Below, piece by piece: positions 24,928 through 35,710 of a stretch of 64,000 bases of DNA. Source of the stretch: Oegoconia quadripuncta (Eukaryota > Arthropoda > Insecta > Lepidoptera > Autostichidae); the NCBI GenBank assembly GCA_949316235.1, contig OX438744.1:32298778-32362777 (forward strand). Reading direction: 5' to 3'. The translations under genes and the position numbers were made by a program. Each line of letters begins with the position of its first letter. Position 1 is the first letter of the stretch. The notes under the pieces are model-generated. The model was not told the origin of the DNA. It did not search any database and saw only the letters and a list, made by a program, of their open reading frames with translations.

Positions 24928-25150
24928 CATCATCAGCCCGTAACATCCCACTGCAGGGATATAGGTCTTCCCTCGTGTTTGAGAGAGTATGGGACATAAT
25001 CCACCACGCATCCAATGCGGGTTGGAGACTTCACATACCTTTGAATTCTCAGGCAGGTTTCCTCACGATGGTTTCCTTCACCGTTTAAGAGAGGTCGGAT
25101 AAATGCACATAAGTAATTAAATTAAATTTAAAAACTCATTGGTACAAAAC
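24928..25150 (-). mobile_element. LINE/SINE 3' end, 'TTTCCTCACGATG' family
   Basis: CATCATCAGCCCGTAACATC, CACTGCAGGGATATAGGTCT and CAGGTTTCCTCACGATGGTT TCCTTCACCG. The TTTCCTCACGATG block is common in lepidopteran repeats. It forms a head-to-head pair with the next feature. Confidence 0.65.
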
Positions 25151-25154
25151 GAAT

Positions 25155-25272
25155 TTGGACAGTGTGGCGGACTATGGCTCTTATGAGCCATGCCAGGGAT
25201 TATTCCCTTCTTATACGAGGGAAGGCCTATATCCCTGCAGTGGGATGTTTACGAGCTGATGATGATGATGAT
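25155..25272 (+). mobile_element. LINE 3' end with (GAT)n tail
   Basis: GGGAAGGCCTATATCCCTGC, AGTGGGATGTTTACGAGC and TGATGATGATGATGAT tail; 25214-25264 is complementary to 24928-24978. Confidence 0.65.
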
Positions 25273-25624
25273 ATTCTGCTATACTACTTACCATCTATCA
25301 AAATTATACGCTGATAACTTTTGTATTTTTAAAAGCAGAAGGGGTTTATAAATACGTATCTTATCTCTAACAGCCGGATCCTAAAACTTCAGCAGCTGCA
25401 TTTTTACGCCGCTGGAAATCTAACCTGGAACGTTCGTTTTGTAAACCCAATATCAGATAACAAATTCCGTAGTACTTAGATATTTCTTATCAAAATGCGA
25501 CAATTCAATACTAAAAATGGTTGCAAATGGAAGTACTCCATTTTGTAAGGTAAGCCGTAGATAAAGCCAGTTCGAATGACATATTACGTGTCATCAAAAG
25601 GTACTTAAGTTATAAATATCGCCA

Positions 25625-25760
25625 ATTAAACATATCAATTATCGCACCGCGTGGTTAAGCGAAGGCCGCATAGCGAGAGACTAATCGAGCTAGAGCTGCG
25701 CGTGTGCAGTTTGTTCGGCTTCACCGATTTAACTTCGGAATCGATCATTTCTTGTGTATC
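25625..25760 (+). promoter_or_regulatory. Promoter-like CpG patch
   Basis: CGCACCGCGTGGTTAAGCGA, then GAGCTGCGCGTGTGCAGTTT GTTCGG with an initiator-like GCAGTTTG. No gene follows; weak call. Confidence 0.2.
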
Positions 25761-27142
25761 GATTTTATAAAATTAGTCAACTGTTAAGGCTTTATGAAAT
25801 GATTTTGAAATGACTCTTTACTAAGCGTGATAAATACGTAATATTAAGAGGCAGAATAACACTAATGGAATGAAAATTTAAGTTTAAATATTTTGGAAAT
25901 GGTTGTATCGATTTCAGTGCAAAGATTAGATCTATAAGATATATTTTCTATTGTTTGTTATAGAGTTTTATAAATTGGTTGTTTTTTAAAAAGGACCTGT
26001 TCAATAAATACCTGAATCCGTTCTTGGGTAATGCAATACCTATACCAATCTCTACACAACAGACTTTCTGTCGACACAACAATTTTTATTAAACTGTTAA
26101 TTATGCAGATATCTTAAAATGCAAAAATAACAGTTAAGATAACAGGAGTACGTTGACAACGAGATGTTTTGTAATTTTTGTCCACTGTTATTGTGACCTA
26201 TTTGTTTCGTTTTGTTTATAAGTAGGTAATTAAGATAACAACAGGTTAGAGATCAAGGAACTGAAATTTGGATACACAACTCTACTAAGCTACTGCTTGT
26301 TCAAAATGCAATTTTCCCCTGAGAAGAACAAGCAAGAAACTCGAAGGGTTGCTCTTTTAAAATAAGGCTTTAATTTTATATGAAGGTTTGTATATTACAA
26401 AAATTACATTATTTTTAAGATTAAGATTTAAATTGACATTCAACAAATGATATCATGTATTGAAATTTCATCATCATTGAAGTTTGAGACAATTGAGGAA
26501 CATGTAACTTAAAAGTAGACAGTATACTTACAAAAACAGAAGTTTAGCAAAGTTATAAATAAACATACAACTGATATATAGAAAGAAATAACCAAAATCT
26601 CGACAACAAACAAACAAGATTGAAAGAAAGATAGAGGAAGGGGAAGACCTAGAGGCAGACGAGTCAAAAATTTACATTCACCAAGTGGAACTTGACTGTA
26701 ATCTGTTATTTTGCACATGTTTTTACTTTTTTTTTCAGGTCATGGCTTACTGAAGGAACGTTTTCTATTGGTGGTTAACACCTGCGTCTAGGAATATCGA
26801 ATGCAGGTGGTCACAGATTTTCTATTTGGGTCCTTTACGCGTGGGCGTGAACTGTACCGCTCTTAGGAAAAACAATAAAAATCTTTATGACGCTGAATAG
26901 AGATGTAACGCTGACGGTTGCTTAATATGGATACGCGGTGTTTTACGATTTGACCGGTTATAGCTGTTTTTGGGATATGGGGGCGTTATTTTAATTAATA
27001 GGTCACATGTTTGTTTTGTGTTTGTGATGCAAGAGTGGTGATTAGTTTAATAAAATACTGTTTTTGACTTGTAAATATGTTATGTTTGGGATTTATGTGA
27101 AACTTTTATCTAATCTGTGCTTATCTAATACCCATATGTTAT
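25761..27142. other. No recognisable feature
   Basis: AT-rich, no gene-like ORF. Confidence 0.5.
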
Positions 27143-27410
27143 TTTTTTATGCATTACGGGTTAGCACTCCTCTATCACACTTGATGTTAAATGAAGATGA
27201 GGCCGAAGGTGGAAGCGTATTGACCTGGAAATCTCATGTTATTTGGGGGACTGGCCATGTTATTTTTGACAACCGCAACACAACAATGCTAAACATTGCT
27301 GTTTGGCAGACTTAGATAAGATGGTGGTAGCTAGCCAGGCGGATATTTAAAATGCCCCACCACCAACCAAACCGTGTACTTATCATGTACCTCCGCTGGG
27401 GATCAAGATT
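27143..27410 (-). mobile_element. SINE family 2, left arm of a head-to-head pair
   Basis: Diverged reverse copy (T-run at 27145-27151, body to CTCCGCTGGGGATC). It is joined at its head to the opposite-strand copy at 27411. Confidence 0.82.
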
Positions 27411-27722
27411 ATAACCGCCTTAGGGTTTACAAATCGGAGGTCGCGGGTTCGATTGCTAGCAGGGTACATATTTAGTAGTCAGTTTGGTTGGTGCTAGGGC
27501 ATTTTAAATTTCCGCCTGACTAGCTACCACCATCTTATCTAAGTCTGCCGCCAAACAGTAATGTTAATAGCATTGTTGTGTTCCGGTTGTCAGAGATAAG
27601 ATAGCCAGTCCTCCAAATGTGTTGGGGGTTTCCGGGTCAGTTCGCTTCCACCTTCGACCTCATCTTCACTTAACATCAGGTGTGATTGAGGTCAAGTGCC
27701 AACCCATTGGATATAAAAAAAA
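27411..27722 (+). mobile_element. SINE family 2, right arm of a head-to-head pair
   Basis: Forward copy, B box degraded (GGGTTCGATTGC), complete body, A-run at 27715-27722. Confidence 0.84.
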
Positions 27723-27779
27723 TATATTTATGTTATTTTTATAAATAAACTGAAAATGGGCCCGATGCGAAATTCTTAA

Positions 27780-27832
27780 CGAATCAAACACTTAATGCGA
27801 ATGTTCGGCATGCCGACCACAAATTGGATGGA
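27780..27832 (-). mobile_element. LINE family A, small internal fragment
   Basis: TTAATGCGAATGTTCGGCAT and GCCGACCAC match the 5' part of the copy at 37407-37705. Confidence 0.5.
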
Positions 27833-28483
27833 TTCTCATGTTAGTATCTGCATAGTACTGCAGGAACTACAATACATATATCTCCCCAGACTAAATACGG
27901 TTGATTACAAAATCTCATTTTATATCCTCCTAGTTCAACATTTAACGATTCCAAACCATACAATGTTAACCTATAAAAGTTAAAGCAGATAACTGGAGAT
28001 GACGCTTTTATAACTCACGTAACGGGCGGCGTCGGAATTGGCTTAGTTCGGTTTAATATTTAACTGGGATAGTTTATGAGTACTTCACGTTGTAGTTAGT
28101 AAGTTACTCTATTGGTTGATGTTAATATTTTTTGTTCTAATTGCAATTTGTCAGTTTTTTTTTCTTTACCCCTGTATTCAGTCAGGTTCAAAATTGCAGT
28201 CATAATTCAAGTTCAAATGATTATTATTTTTTTCGAAAATCTTTATATTTAAGGCTATCTACGTCACAAGAATTAAATGTTTTTTTCTTTACGAATTCAA
28301 AGATGTTCGAAATAAATGTTATCTTTTCAACTGCAATTTAGAACCTGACTGTACAAACAGTAACACTTCTATTTCAAGTAGATTTCACGGCGTGATAGCG
28401 TCACACGGTCAGCTTACATAGGTCGTGATATCTACTGTACCTATGGTGATGCAAACATCTATAATCTATGCAAAGACGCGACT

Positions 28484-28540
28484 TGAGAGAGACCTATGTC
28501 CAGCAGTGGTCTACTAAAATCCTTTGATGTTACTTTTCAC
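28484..28540 (+). mobile_element. RTE-like LINE tail fragment
   Basis: GAGAGAGACCTATGTCCAGC AGTGG is the usual end (EAYVQQW type) of these elements. Confidence 0.5.
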
Positions 28541-28659
28541 AAAAATATGACAGGGTAATACGACGAAACCCCGCTTCTTTAGTATAATAAATATTAATTG
28601 TTTACCCATAAAGTAATGCAACGGCGCACGAGTAAATAAAGCAGGCTATAAACGACCGG

Positions 28660-28935
28660 GATGGAGTTGGGAAGCTTTTAATCCATATACAGCAAAAATA
28701 AACAAGATCGGACATTGTAAACAATGGTCGGGTCCAAGGTGGTACAGGCGGTGGGCAAAATGGTTCGAGACGGCTGATGTTAACATAACATAAATGTTAC
28801 GCCCTTTATCCCAAATGGGCCACAATGGGGGTGTTGTTTCCCTCCATTCGAGAACTTTAATGAACCACCTGCCATCAGTCTTCGAGCCATGTGCCATGCC
28901 CACTGCCATTTCAACTTGCTAATCCGCTGGGCTAA
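28660..28935 (-). mobile_element. RTE-like LINE remnant interrupted by another repeat
   Basis: Minus-strand frame includes RRLMAGGSLKFSNGG and TDGRWFIKVLEWRE, matching the segment before the RTE C-terminus. A fragment of the ATCCCAAATGGG repeat lies inside (28780-28825). Confidence 0.5.
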
Positions 28936-28994
28936 GACAGCGTAAGATAATAATCTTATTGTGTAACTGTGGTCACACACACTATAACGTCTGA

Positions 28995-29195
28995 TACATA
29001 CATACATAACGTCACGACCCTTATCCCAAATGGGATGGTCAGAGATATCCCAAATATTAGTGTTTGAGTGTTCCAAACATTATGAGTTTTATGCTTGAAC
29101 CAACATCGACGGTTCACCTTACGAAATATACTGAAATGCACACGTAACAGGGGGTGAGCCCGTTAAAACGTGCAAATCTAAGTATACATGTATTT
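28995..29195 (+). repeat. 'ATCCCAAATGGG' repeat
   Basis: Same family: CATACATACATAACGTCACG ... GTTAAAACGTGCAAATC. Confidence 0.65.
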
Positions 29196-29249
29196 GGTGA
29201 CAGTCCTTGTTACCCCCGAGAAGAGGTGTTCTATTCTGTTCTTTTACGT

Positions 29250-29291
29250 ACCGAAACCACACACCACAACCATATGGTGTGTGGTTTCGGT
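29250..29291. repeat. Perfect hairpin, 17-bp arms
   Basis: ACCGAAACCACACACCA / TGGTGTGTGGTTTCGGT with an 8-base loop (CAACCATA). Confidence 0.92.
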
Positions 29292-30572
29292 TTGAATATC
29301 TAACAAATCGGTTAATTTTACCTGCAGCTTTATAATAGCATTATTGTATTCTGGCTGTTTGAAAGTCGTCTCAATCGCCACCTTCGACCTCGAATTATGT
29401 CTCAAAAAATTACCAAGCTTTGTTTACATGCAAAAAACAAATAGTATATAAAACAAAAAAATTAAACAAACATTTGCACGGTAATTTTGTATATCTTGTA
29501 TTGTTCCTGTAGTGAATGACAGCAGGTCTTCCCCTTCACCCGTAACTCATAATTATTACACCACGTATATCTATCACAGACAACTAATGTCCATTTTAAC
29601 GAACACTTTATTAATGTTTCTTCTCTCTAATCAAATTTCTTTAAAATGCCTGGGTCTATTTTCATGAAACTTTATACTCGTCTGTAATAGAACATAAAAT
29701 TCATATCAATTACTTATAATCAATGCACTACCTAGAAAATGACATTTTGCTCGCCTGCATAAACCTTTGAATTTTAAAGAAATTGAAATTATAAATTAGT
29801 ATAGGAAACGAGTTTCGATAAGGCCCCGCGAAATCTCAGAAGTTGACTGCAACTTCACTAGAACTGAAACCAAACAATACACAATGCCGTGCGTGTGTAC
29901 ACACAATATTGCGCCCGAACGCTGACGTTCGCTCGAGACTGTTTACAAATATATCATCTGGCATTATTTTATTGCTTGCGCCAGTCTCGCCTGCCCCTGT
30001 ACGCCATAGAACGGTCACTTCCGTTCAGCTATGCAGGTTGTGTTGCTAGAGCTAAATAGTATTTTTCAAATAAATCTGAAATTAATTGCAAATTAAGTTG
30101 AGGAAATCTTTAATTTCACATCGCACTGAGAGGTCAGTGGTGATTACTCAAGCGACAATGTTTTCAATGCACTCACAATAAGATAGAAAGTTGAGCATCG
30201 TGAAGAGCTATTTAATTCCTCCAGAAAATAGAGTGATTTTTTAATTTCAGACCATTAAGTAAAGTAAATATAAATACCATGCTATTTTAGTTTGGATCTA
30301 TATCTATTTTTAGAGAAGTCCATTAAAGAGGTGAGCACTAGACCTAAGGTTATATGCGAATTTAAAAGTAAATGCAGTAAAACAAGGTCGAAATATTTGT
30401 AATTATTATTCGTGTACTTTGCAAAATTAGGTAATACGAGTAGTTTGTTTTTAAAAAAGCCCTATATACTATATATGCTTCGACCGTAATATCATCCTGT
30501 CCACTAATATATATTGCTAAAGTAATGCGCTGAACCATTAACCCTTCGTATGGTCGCAAAGACTAATCATAT
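29292..30572. other. No recognisable feature
   Basis: A GC-richer patch at 29820-30050 has opposed short ORFs with no motif. Confidence 0.45.
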
Positions 30573-30883
30573 GCCCGTATTAATAAACAGTCTTGTGACC
30601 GGTCTCAAATAAACGTGTTGATTAATAAACCTAACTTGAGACCTGAAAAGCTTTTGCATACTCAAGCAGTACTCACTTGAGAGGTGCGTGTATTAATAAA
30701 CGAAACTCATGACTATCATTCATTCGCCGCTGAGGCGAATACTTGAGAAGTGATCTCAGCTGAGTAGACCTCAAGATTGGTTTATAAATTAGCACGGGGC
30801 TTGAGATAGCGTCAACTGCTTAAAACGCATCTCTGTTGATACAGCCTCAAGACTTGCATTGAGATTGGTTTATTAATACGGGC
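30573..30883. mobile_element. MITE with GCCCGTATTAATAAAC ends
   Basis: Perfect 16-bp inverted ends (30573-30588, 30868-30883). The interior repeats ATTAATAAAC and CTTGAG/CTCAAG several times in both orientations. About 311 bp, no ORF. The ends resemble Harbinger-type MITEs; the target duplication is unclear. Confidence 0.7.
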
Positions 30884-31544
30884 CATAGTATATTTAAAAT
30901 CGCACGTCAAAATTACACAGAACAATAATCCCCACACTATTTTGAACGAAATCCAAGTTGAAGGACCCATAAAACGACACGTCCCGCATGATTTTAGATG
31001 TCTGGCAACACTGCGGGCAGGTCATCGGACCGGCCACGTGATTGTGATGTTATTTGTGAGGTACGGATGTGACAAGGAAGCGTAGTACCACGTATACTCG
31101 TAAACGTAACGTACACGTAGAAGTAACGTACACTCATAGAGTGAATAGTACCCGGTTCAGAGAAGACCTGACGAAGATAATTGTTGAAATAATAATGTGA
31201 ATTATTAGCGAAATTATTTGGAAATGTAAGTAACACAAAGTATGAGAAACTTTTAAAATCGCGCTAAAGAAAAAAAAAGTAAACATTTTTTTTCTTTTTG
31301 GGGCGTTAAAAGACAGATACCGATAGTTCTGAAAAAGAAATACTGCGTCAAATAGAAAGCTGCTCTACTATTTACATCACTTTTAGATCCACTTACATGT
31401 TAATAAATTTTAAAAGTTTTAAATTTATTTAGTGGCATTAATCATAAGGCATTTTAAAAGTGACCGCCGGAAAACTCAACTGGTCCTTCCAACAGCCAGA
31501 TTGGAGATGTTGAGGAATAGCCCACTGTACTATATATCATTCTA
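30884..31544. other. No recognisable feature
   Basis: Includes short repeated ACGTA motifs at 31090-31135 (CGTAAACGTAACGTACACGT). Confidence 0.45.
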
Positions 31545-31685
31545 GTCTACAATAAAATACCGGACTCTCATAAAATTGAAGAAAATGACAATATCTTTAA
31601 ACATAAGCTTAAGTCTTTGTTAATTGGTAAATCTTATTACAGCATAGATGAATTCGTTAATGATAAAAACTTCGAACTGGTGTAA
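31545..31685 (+). pseudogene. C-terminal RT fragment of a related LINE
   Basis: 47 open codons: VYNKIPDSHKI, NIFKHKLKSLLIGKSYYSID, EFVNDKN, then TAA. This is the usual end of CR1/L2-type reverse transcriptases and parallels the frameshifted end of the LINE just downstream. The following ~190 bp (31686-31878) is AT-rich with repeated GACATTATTAAT motifs, probably its 3' UTR. Confidence 0.7.
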
Positions 31686-31941
31686 TAGTAAATATGAATG
31701 ATATGACAAAGATAATGACATTATTATTCTCAAATTAATTAAAGATAAAATTGCATACATAGAAATAGACACATAGAGGAAAGTTACCTACGCATGATAT
31801 TATTAATTTAATTGACATTCTACAATGGATTTATGCATGACATTATTAATATTATTGACATCTTATTATATTCGTTGAAATAGGATAGGGTGTACTATTA
31901 ACATTATTGGCGATGAACAAGCATGTGGATTAGCCGTAAGA

Positions 31942-32643
31942 ATGATAAAAACGAGATCTGGAAAATGGAATGACATTTATGATGTTAATGGTTTTGTCAA
32001 ACCTTATGGTACTTGCTCTCAAATTTTAAGTAGTTGTAATAGTTTAACAAACCTGACAAATGATGATATTATTGTTTTCTCTTTAGGTACAAACGACAAA
32101 AATCCGTACAAATTAATGACGGAGCTAACCAATACACTATCTAGTTTTAAGGACAATAAAATAATTATAGTAAAAATATATTGTAATCCATATTTAAATA
32201 CACAGAAATTAAATTATGAATTGGAAATGATTGTAAAAAATTATATAAATTGTAAGTTTTTAAATATTAACTATATGCAATTGAATGACACTTCATTACT
32301 TGAACTAATTTGTCTTAAATTAAATATTGAAATTGACTCTGGACAATACTACAATAAATTCATAAAAAATGTATATAATGCTCACAAGAATAACTATCTA
32401 CAAAACGAACAGAATATAGTTAAAAATTCAGATTATAACTATTTTAGAAATATTACCAAACAGAAATTAAAAGTTCATAACAAAAAAATTACTGACTATT
32501 TTTGTGTAAAAAGAAGCACTGAACCAAAAATAGGTAGAAAAAGAGTAATTTCAGATTATTTTCCTCGGGTGAATAAAACTCTGTCGATAAATGTTAACAC
32601 ATCGGACAATGCGGTAGACGGCTCGCCGTTTTTTCGTGAATAA
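31942..32643 (+). CDS. LINE ORF1: SGNH-like domain with basic tail
   Basis: 233 codons from the first ATG, but the frame is open from 31879 and codons before the ATG read IIGDEQACGLAVR, resembling block I (GDS) of SGNH hydrolases; the real protein therefore starts further upstream. The second block is visible as VFSLGTND (G49, N51, D52), followed by a conserved-looking hydrophobic strand (NKIIIVKIYCNPYLN). The nucleophile position is Glu in GDE, so hydrolase activity is doubtful and an RNA- or self-binding role is more likely. Residues 170-212 are basic and hold two copies of I-[ST]-D-Y-F (I183-F187 and I203-F207) in a PCNA-box-like setting. The stop overlaps the start of ORF2 by 8 bp in the +1 frame. 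Codons are strongly A/T-ending. Confidence 0.8.
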   Translation: MIKTRSGKWNDIYDVNGFVKPYGTCSQILSSCNSLTNLTNDDIIVFSLGTNDKNPYKLMTELTNTLSSFKDNKIIIVKIYCNPYLNTQKLNYELEMIVKNYINCKFLNINYMQLNDTSLLELICLKLNIEIDSGQYYNKFIKNVYNAHKNNYLQNEQNIVKNSDYNYFRNITKQKLKVHNKKITDYFCVKRSTEPKIGRKRVISDYFPRVNKTLSINVNTSDNAVDGSPFFRE

Positions 32644-35371
32644 TAGTGGTAACAATTTAGTCATTTTTCATCAAAATATAGCAGGAATACTTAATAAACA
32701 GGACATTCTTTCAGTCACCCTGGAAGAGCTATCAGAAAATTATAAAGAAGTAGATATTATTTGTCTCTCGGAAACTTTTATTAAATTCGGTAATGAGAGA
32801 AACTTCCAATTACGTAACTTTGAACTCGCTGATTCATATTCCCGAAAAAATCAGAAACGTGGCGGAGTGTGTATCTTGTGTCGAAATAATTTAGACTATA
32901 AAAAAATACCGTTTATAAAAGAAATGACAGTAGAAAAATGTTTTGAGTGTTGTGGAATAGAGATATTGGGATACAACATTATGGTAATATGCCTGTATAG
33001 GATTCCTGACTCAAAAATTTCAAATCCATACACATTTCTTAACAATCTAGAGAAATTATTTCATAGGCTTAGATCAAAACCTAAAAAGAAAATTGTTATG
33101 GCAGGGGACCTAAATATCAATATACTAAAACAAGGTAAGGTTTGCAGGGATTTTGTTGGATTACTCCAAAGCTACGGGTATCAATCACATATTGCCGAGC
33201 CTACAAGACAAAATTCTTGTATTGACTTAATAATTAGTAATATAACAGAGGCAACCGGTAATATTCACCATTTAGGACTATCGGATCATGATACAGCACA
33301 GACGTTGGATATTCCAACAGACAACAAAGAAAATAGATTAAACTATTATTTCACAGAGACGCGCGATTTTAGTCGCGAGAACATTAAAAAATTCTGTGAC
33401 TGCTTGCAAGGTCTGTCTTGGTCAGAAGTCTATAATGAAATCGACATAAATAGAGCATTCAGTGCATTCCATGAACTTATTACAATGTTTTATGACTTAT
33501 GTATTCCAATAAGAAGGACGAAAACAATAATAAAACGTAAAAATAATTCATGGATAACAAAAGGTATACGCTTGGGTTGTAAAATTAAACGAGAACTTAG
33601 ATTTACATATTACAAAAAACGGAACTTAAATAATAAAATTAGATATCGTAGTTATTCATCTGTACTTAAAAAATGTATGTTTCAGGCACAAAAAAATTAT
33701 AATAAGAATTATATAAATAAATCTAATAACAAAGGTAAGGCATCTTGGAATTTAATAAAATATAATAATAATAACATGAAAAATAAATACATTAAAAAAA
33801 TTACACATGATGGTAAAATTATCAGTAGGACAAAAGACATTGCGGCTGTATTTAATGACTATTTCATAAGCATATCAAAGACAAACATAAAATCTAAAAA
33901 TATGTGTAATAATTTTGACAATATCCAATGCATACATGACAGCATATTTTTATTTCCCACTGACAGTGATGAGATATGCAAAATAATAAATAAATTAAAA
34001 AACACAGCTGCGGTAGGTTTTGATGGAATTCCTACACATATTGTCAAAACTGCTAAAAAATTGATTGCTCCCGTATTAAGCCATTTGATTAATTTATCTT
34101 TTGTTCAGGGCATATTCCCTGACAAACTCAAAGTTACAGTATTGAAGCCTATTTACAAAAAAGATAGCGCCGAAGTACTTGATAACTATAGACCCATCGC
34201 ATTATTACCCATATTATCCAAAATCTTCGAAAAAGCTATGCATGCCAGAATTACTCACTTTATAGGCAAACTAGGTATTATGGATGAAAATCAGAACGGA
34301 TTCCAAAAGGGTAAATCTACTATGCTCGCAGCCTTTAAACTCATTAATACAATTATGAACCATGTTGACAAACCTGTGGAGACAACGGTTGTATTCTTTG
34401 ATATGAGTAAAGCCTTTGATTTCGTATCACATGAGCTACTCCTGTCAAAATGCGACAAATATGGACTTAGGGGTGTTACTTGCAACTGGCTTAAAACGTA
34501 CCTCAGTAACAGAATGCAATATGTAGAACTTAAAAGTCTTGATTCCAACTATAACGAAACATCGTATAAATCAGATAAAAAAGCCAATTGCATTGGTGTA
34601 CCGCAGGGTAGCATTCTGGGGCCATTGCTATTCCTTCTGTATATTAACGACCTTCCTAAAGTTACTAAACATTTCTGTACATTGTTTGCTGATGATGTAT
34701 CTGTGGTCATACCTAATTCATATGAATCAATAATTGAATACAATATGGAAATTAATAAAACAATATATAACATTATTAATTGGCTAAATAGTAATAATTT
34801 GAAAGTTAATATAAAGAAAACTAAGTATGTACAATTTCATAACCAACGAAATAATAGGACTGCTAGCTTGACAATACAGCATGATGGCCAAGCCATTGAC
34901 GAAAGTAATGAAGTGACATTTTTGGGAATTACATTGGATAACCAATGTACGTGGAGGCCACATATACATAAGTTGACTAATAAAATTAATAGCTTTTCCT
35001 ATGCTTTATGGCGATTGACAAATATAACAGACGACAGGACTGCTTTAATTGCATATCATGGGTATGTGGCTTCCAACCTCAGATATGGAATTTTGGCATG
35101 GGGCAATTCAGTGGACCGGGAAAGAGTTTTTGTCGCACAAAAACATTGTGTACGCTCCATGTGTAGACTTTCTCCTATGACTAGTTGCAAACCTTATTTC
35201 AAGAGATTGAAACTATTGACTCTGCCATCTTTATATATTTATGAAATGTGTCATTTTGTTAAGTCACATGCTAACCTCTTCAGAAGGAACTGTGACGCAA
35301 TTCAAAGTTATTGTAGAAGATGCCCCGATAAACTGATTTTACCCGTAATGAAAACAACTGTATACATATAG
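32636..35371 (+). CDS. LINE ORF2: AP endonuclease and reverse transcriptase
   Basis: 911 codons (open from 32618). The N-terminal endonuclease/exonuclease/phosphatase fold has N14 (HQN), E46 (LSET), D158 and N160 (AGDLNIN) and the terminal SDHD (216-219), the full catalytic set for target nicking. The reverse transcriptase spans about 495-770: YRPIALLPILSKIFEK, catalytic D589 (FFDMSKAFD), GVPQGSILGPLLF (654-666), and FADD with D686 and D687. The start codon given is GTG; there is no ATG within the first ~95 codons, so translation must come from ORF1 by +1 shift or reinitiation, or a 1-bp change in the T-run at 32630-32634 split a fused frame. The stop at 35369-35371 is early: the usual C-terminal end (LVDKCYYKIDEYL) is found in another frame at about 35428-35511. 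Confidence 0.93.
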   Translation: MNNSGNNLVIFHQNIAGILNKQDILSVTLEELSENYKEVDIICLSETFIKFGNERNFQLRNFELADSYSRKNQKRGGVCILCRNNLDYKKIPFIKEMTVEKCFECCGIEILGYNIMVICLYRIPDSKISNPYTFLNNLEKLFHRLRSKPKKKIVMAGDLNINILKQGKVCRDFVGLLQSYGYQSHIAEPTRQNSCIDLIISNITEATGNIHHLGLSDHDTAQTLDIPTDNKENRLNYYFTETRDFSRENIKKFCDCLQGLSWSEVYNEIDINRAFSAFHELITMFYDLCIPIRRTKTIIKRKNNSWITKGIRLGCKIKRELRFTYYKKRNLNNKIRYRSYSSVLKKCMFQAQKNYNKNYINKSNNKGKASWNLIKYNNNNMKNKYIKKITHDGKIISRTKDIAAVFNDYFISISKTNIKSKNMCNNFDNIQCIHDSIFLFPTDSDEICKIINKLKNTAAVGFDGIPTHIVKTAKKLIAPVLSHLINLSFVQGIFPDKLKVTVLKPIYKKDSAEVLDNYRPIALLPILSKIFEKAMHARITHFIGKLGIMDENQNGFQKGKSTMLAAFKLINTIMNHVDKPVETTVVFFDMSKAFDFVSHELLLSKCDKYGLRGVTCNWLKTYLSNRMQYVELKSLDSNYNETSYKSDKKANCIGVPQGSILGPLLFLLYINDLPKVTKHFCTLFADDVSVVIPNSYESIIEYNMEINKTIYNIINWLNSNNLKVNIKKTKYVQFHNQRNNRTASLTIQHDGQAIDESNEVTFLGITLDNQCTWRPHIHKLTNKINSFSYALWRLTNITDDRTALIAYHGYVASNLRYGILAWGNSVDRERVFVAQKHCVRSMCRLSPMTSCKPYFKRLKLLTLPSLYIYEMCHFVKSHANLFRRNCDAIQSYCRRCPDKLILPVMKTTVYI

Positions 35372-35552
35372 TGCTAGTTGTTATCCTATGGCGGTGCGAA
35401 TAAAATATAAAAGACATGCCTATAAATATGTTTAGAGCCAGTTTGTATCGGCTACTGGTGGATAAATGTTACTACAAAATAGATGAATATTTGACAGACA
35501 AAACGCTGTAGACAATTGGAAGTTGCCTTATATTTAAGATTTATTTAAATTT
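35372..35552 (+). pseudogene. Frameshifted C-terminal end of LINE ORF2
   Basis: Coding continues in pieces: MAVRIKYKRHAY in one frame (about 35382-35424), then MFRASLYRLLVDKCYYKIDE in another (from 35428) to a TAG at 35509-35511. This matches the way the related fragment at 31545-31685 ends (YYSIDEFVNDK). At least two small indels are needed. Confidence 0.65.
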
Positions 35553-35710
35553 AAGTATTTGTAATTGTATTTAATTGTAATATAAATTGTAAAAATATTT
35601 GACATTACTAATTTGACATGTTTTTAATAAATAAGTATTTGTAATTGTATTTAATTGTAATATAAATCGTAAAATATTTGACATGACTAATTTGACATGT
35701 TTTTAAATAG
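35553..35710 (+). repeat. Two-copy 80-bp tandem duplication in LINE 3' UTR
   Basis: Units start at 35553 and 35633 with AAGTATTTGTAATTGTATTT and end in TTTGACATGTTTTTAA; they differ at only a few positions. Confidence 0.85.

Noticed and set aside
28646..29141. Three overlapping minus-strand ORFs of 61-98 codons
   Set aside because: They read through an RTE-like LINE remnant and an interspersed repeat.
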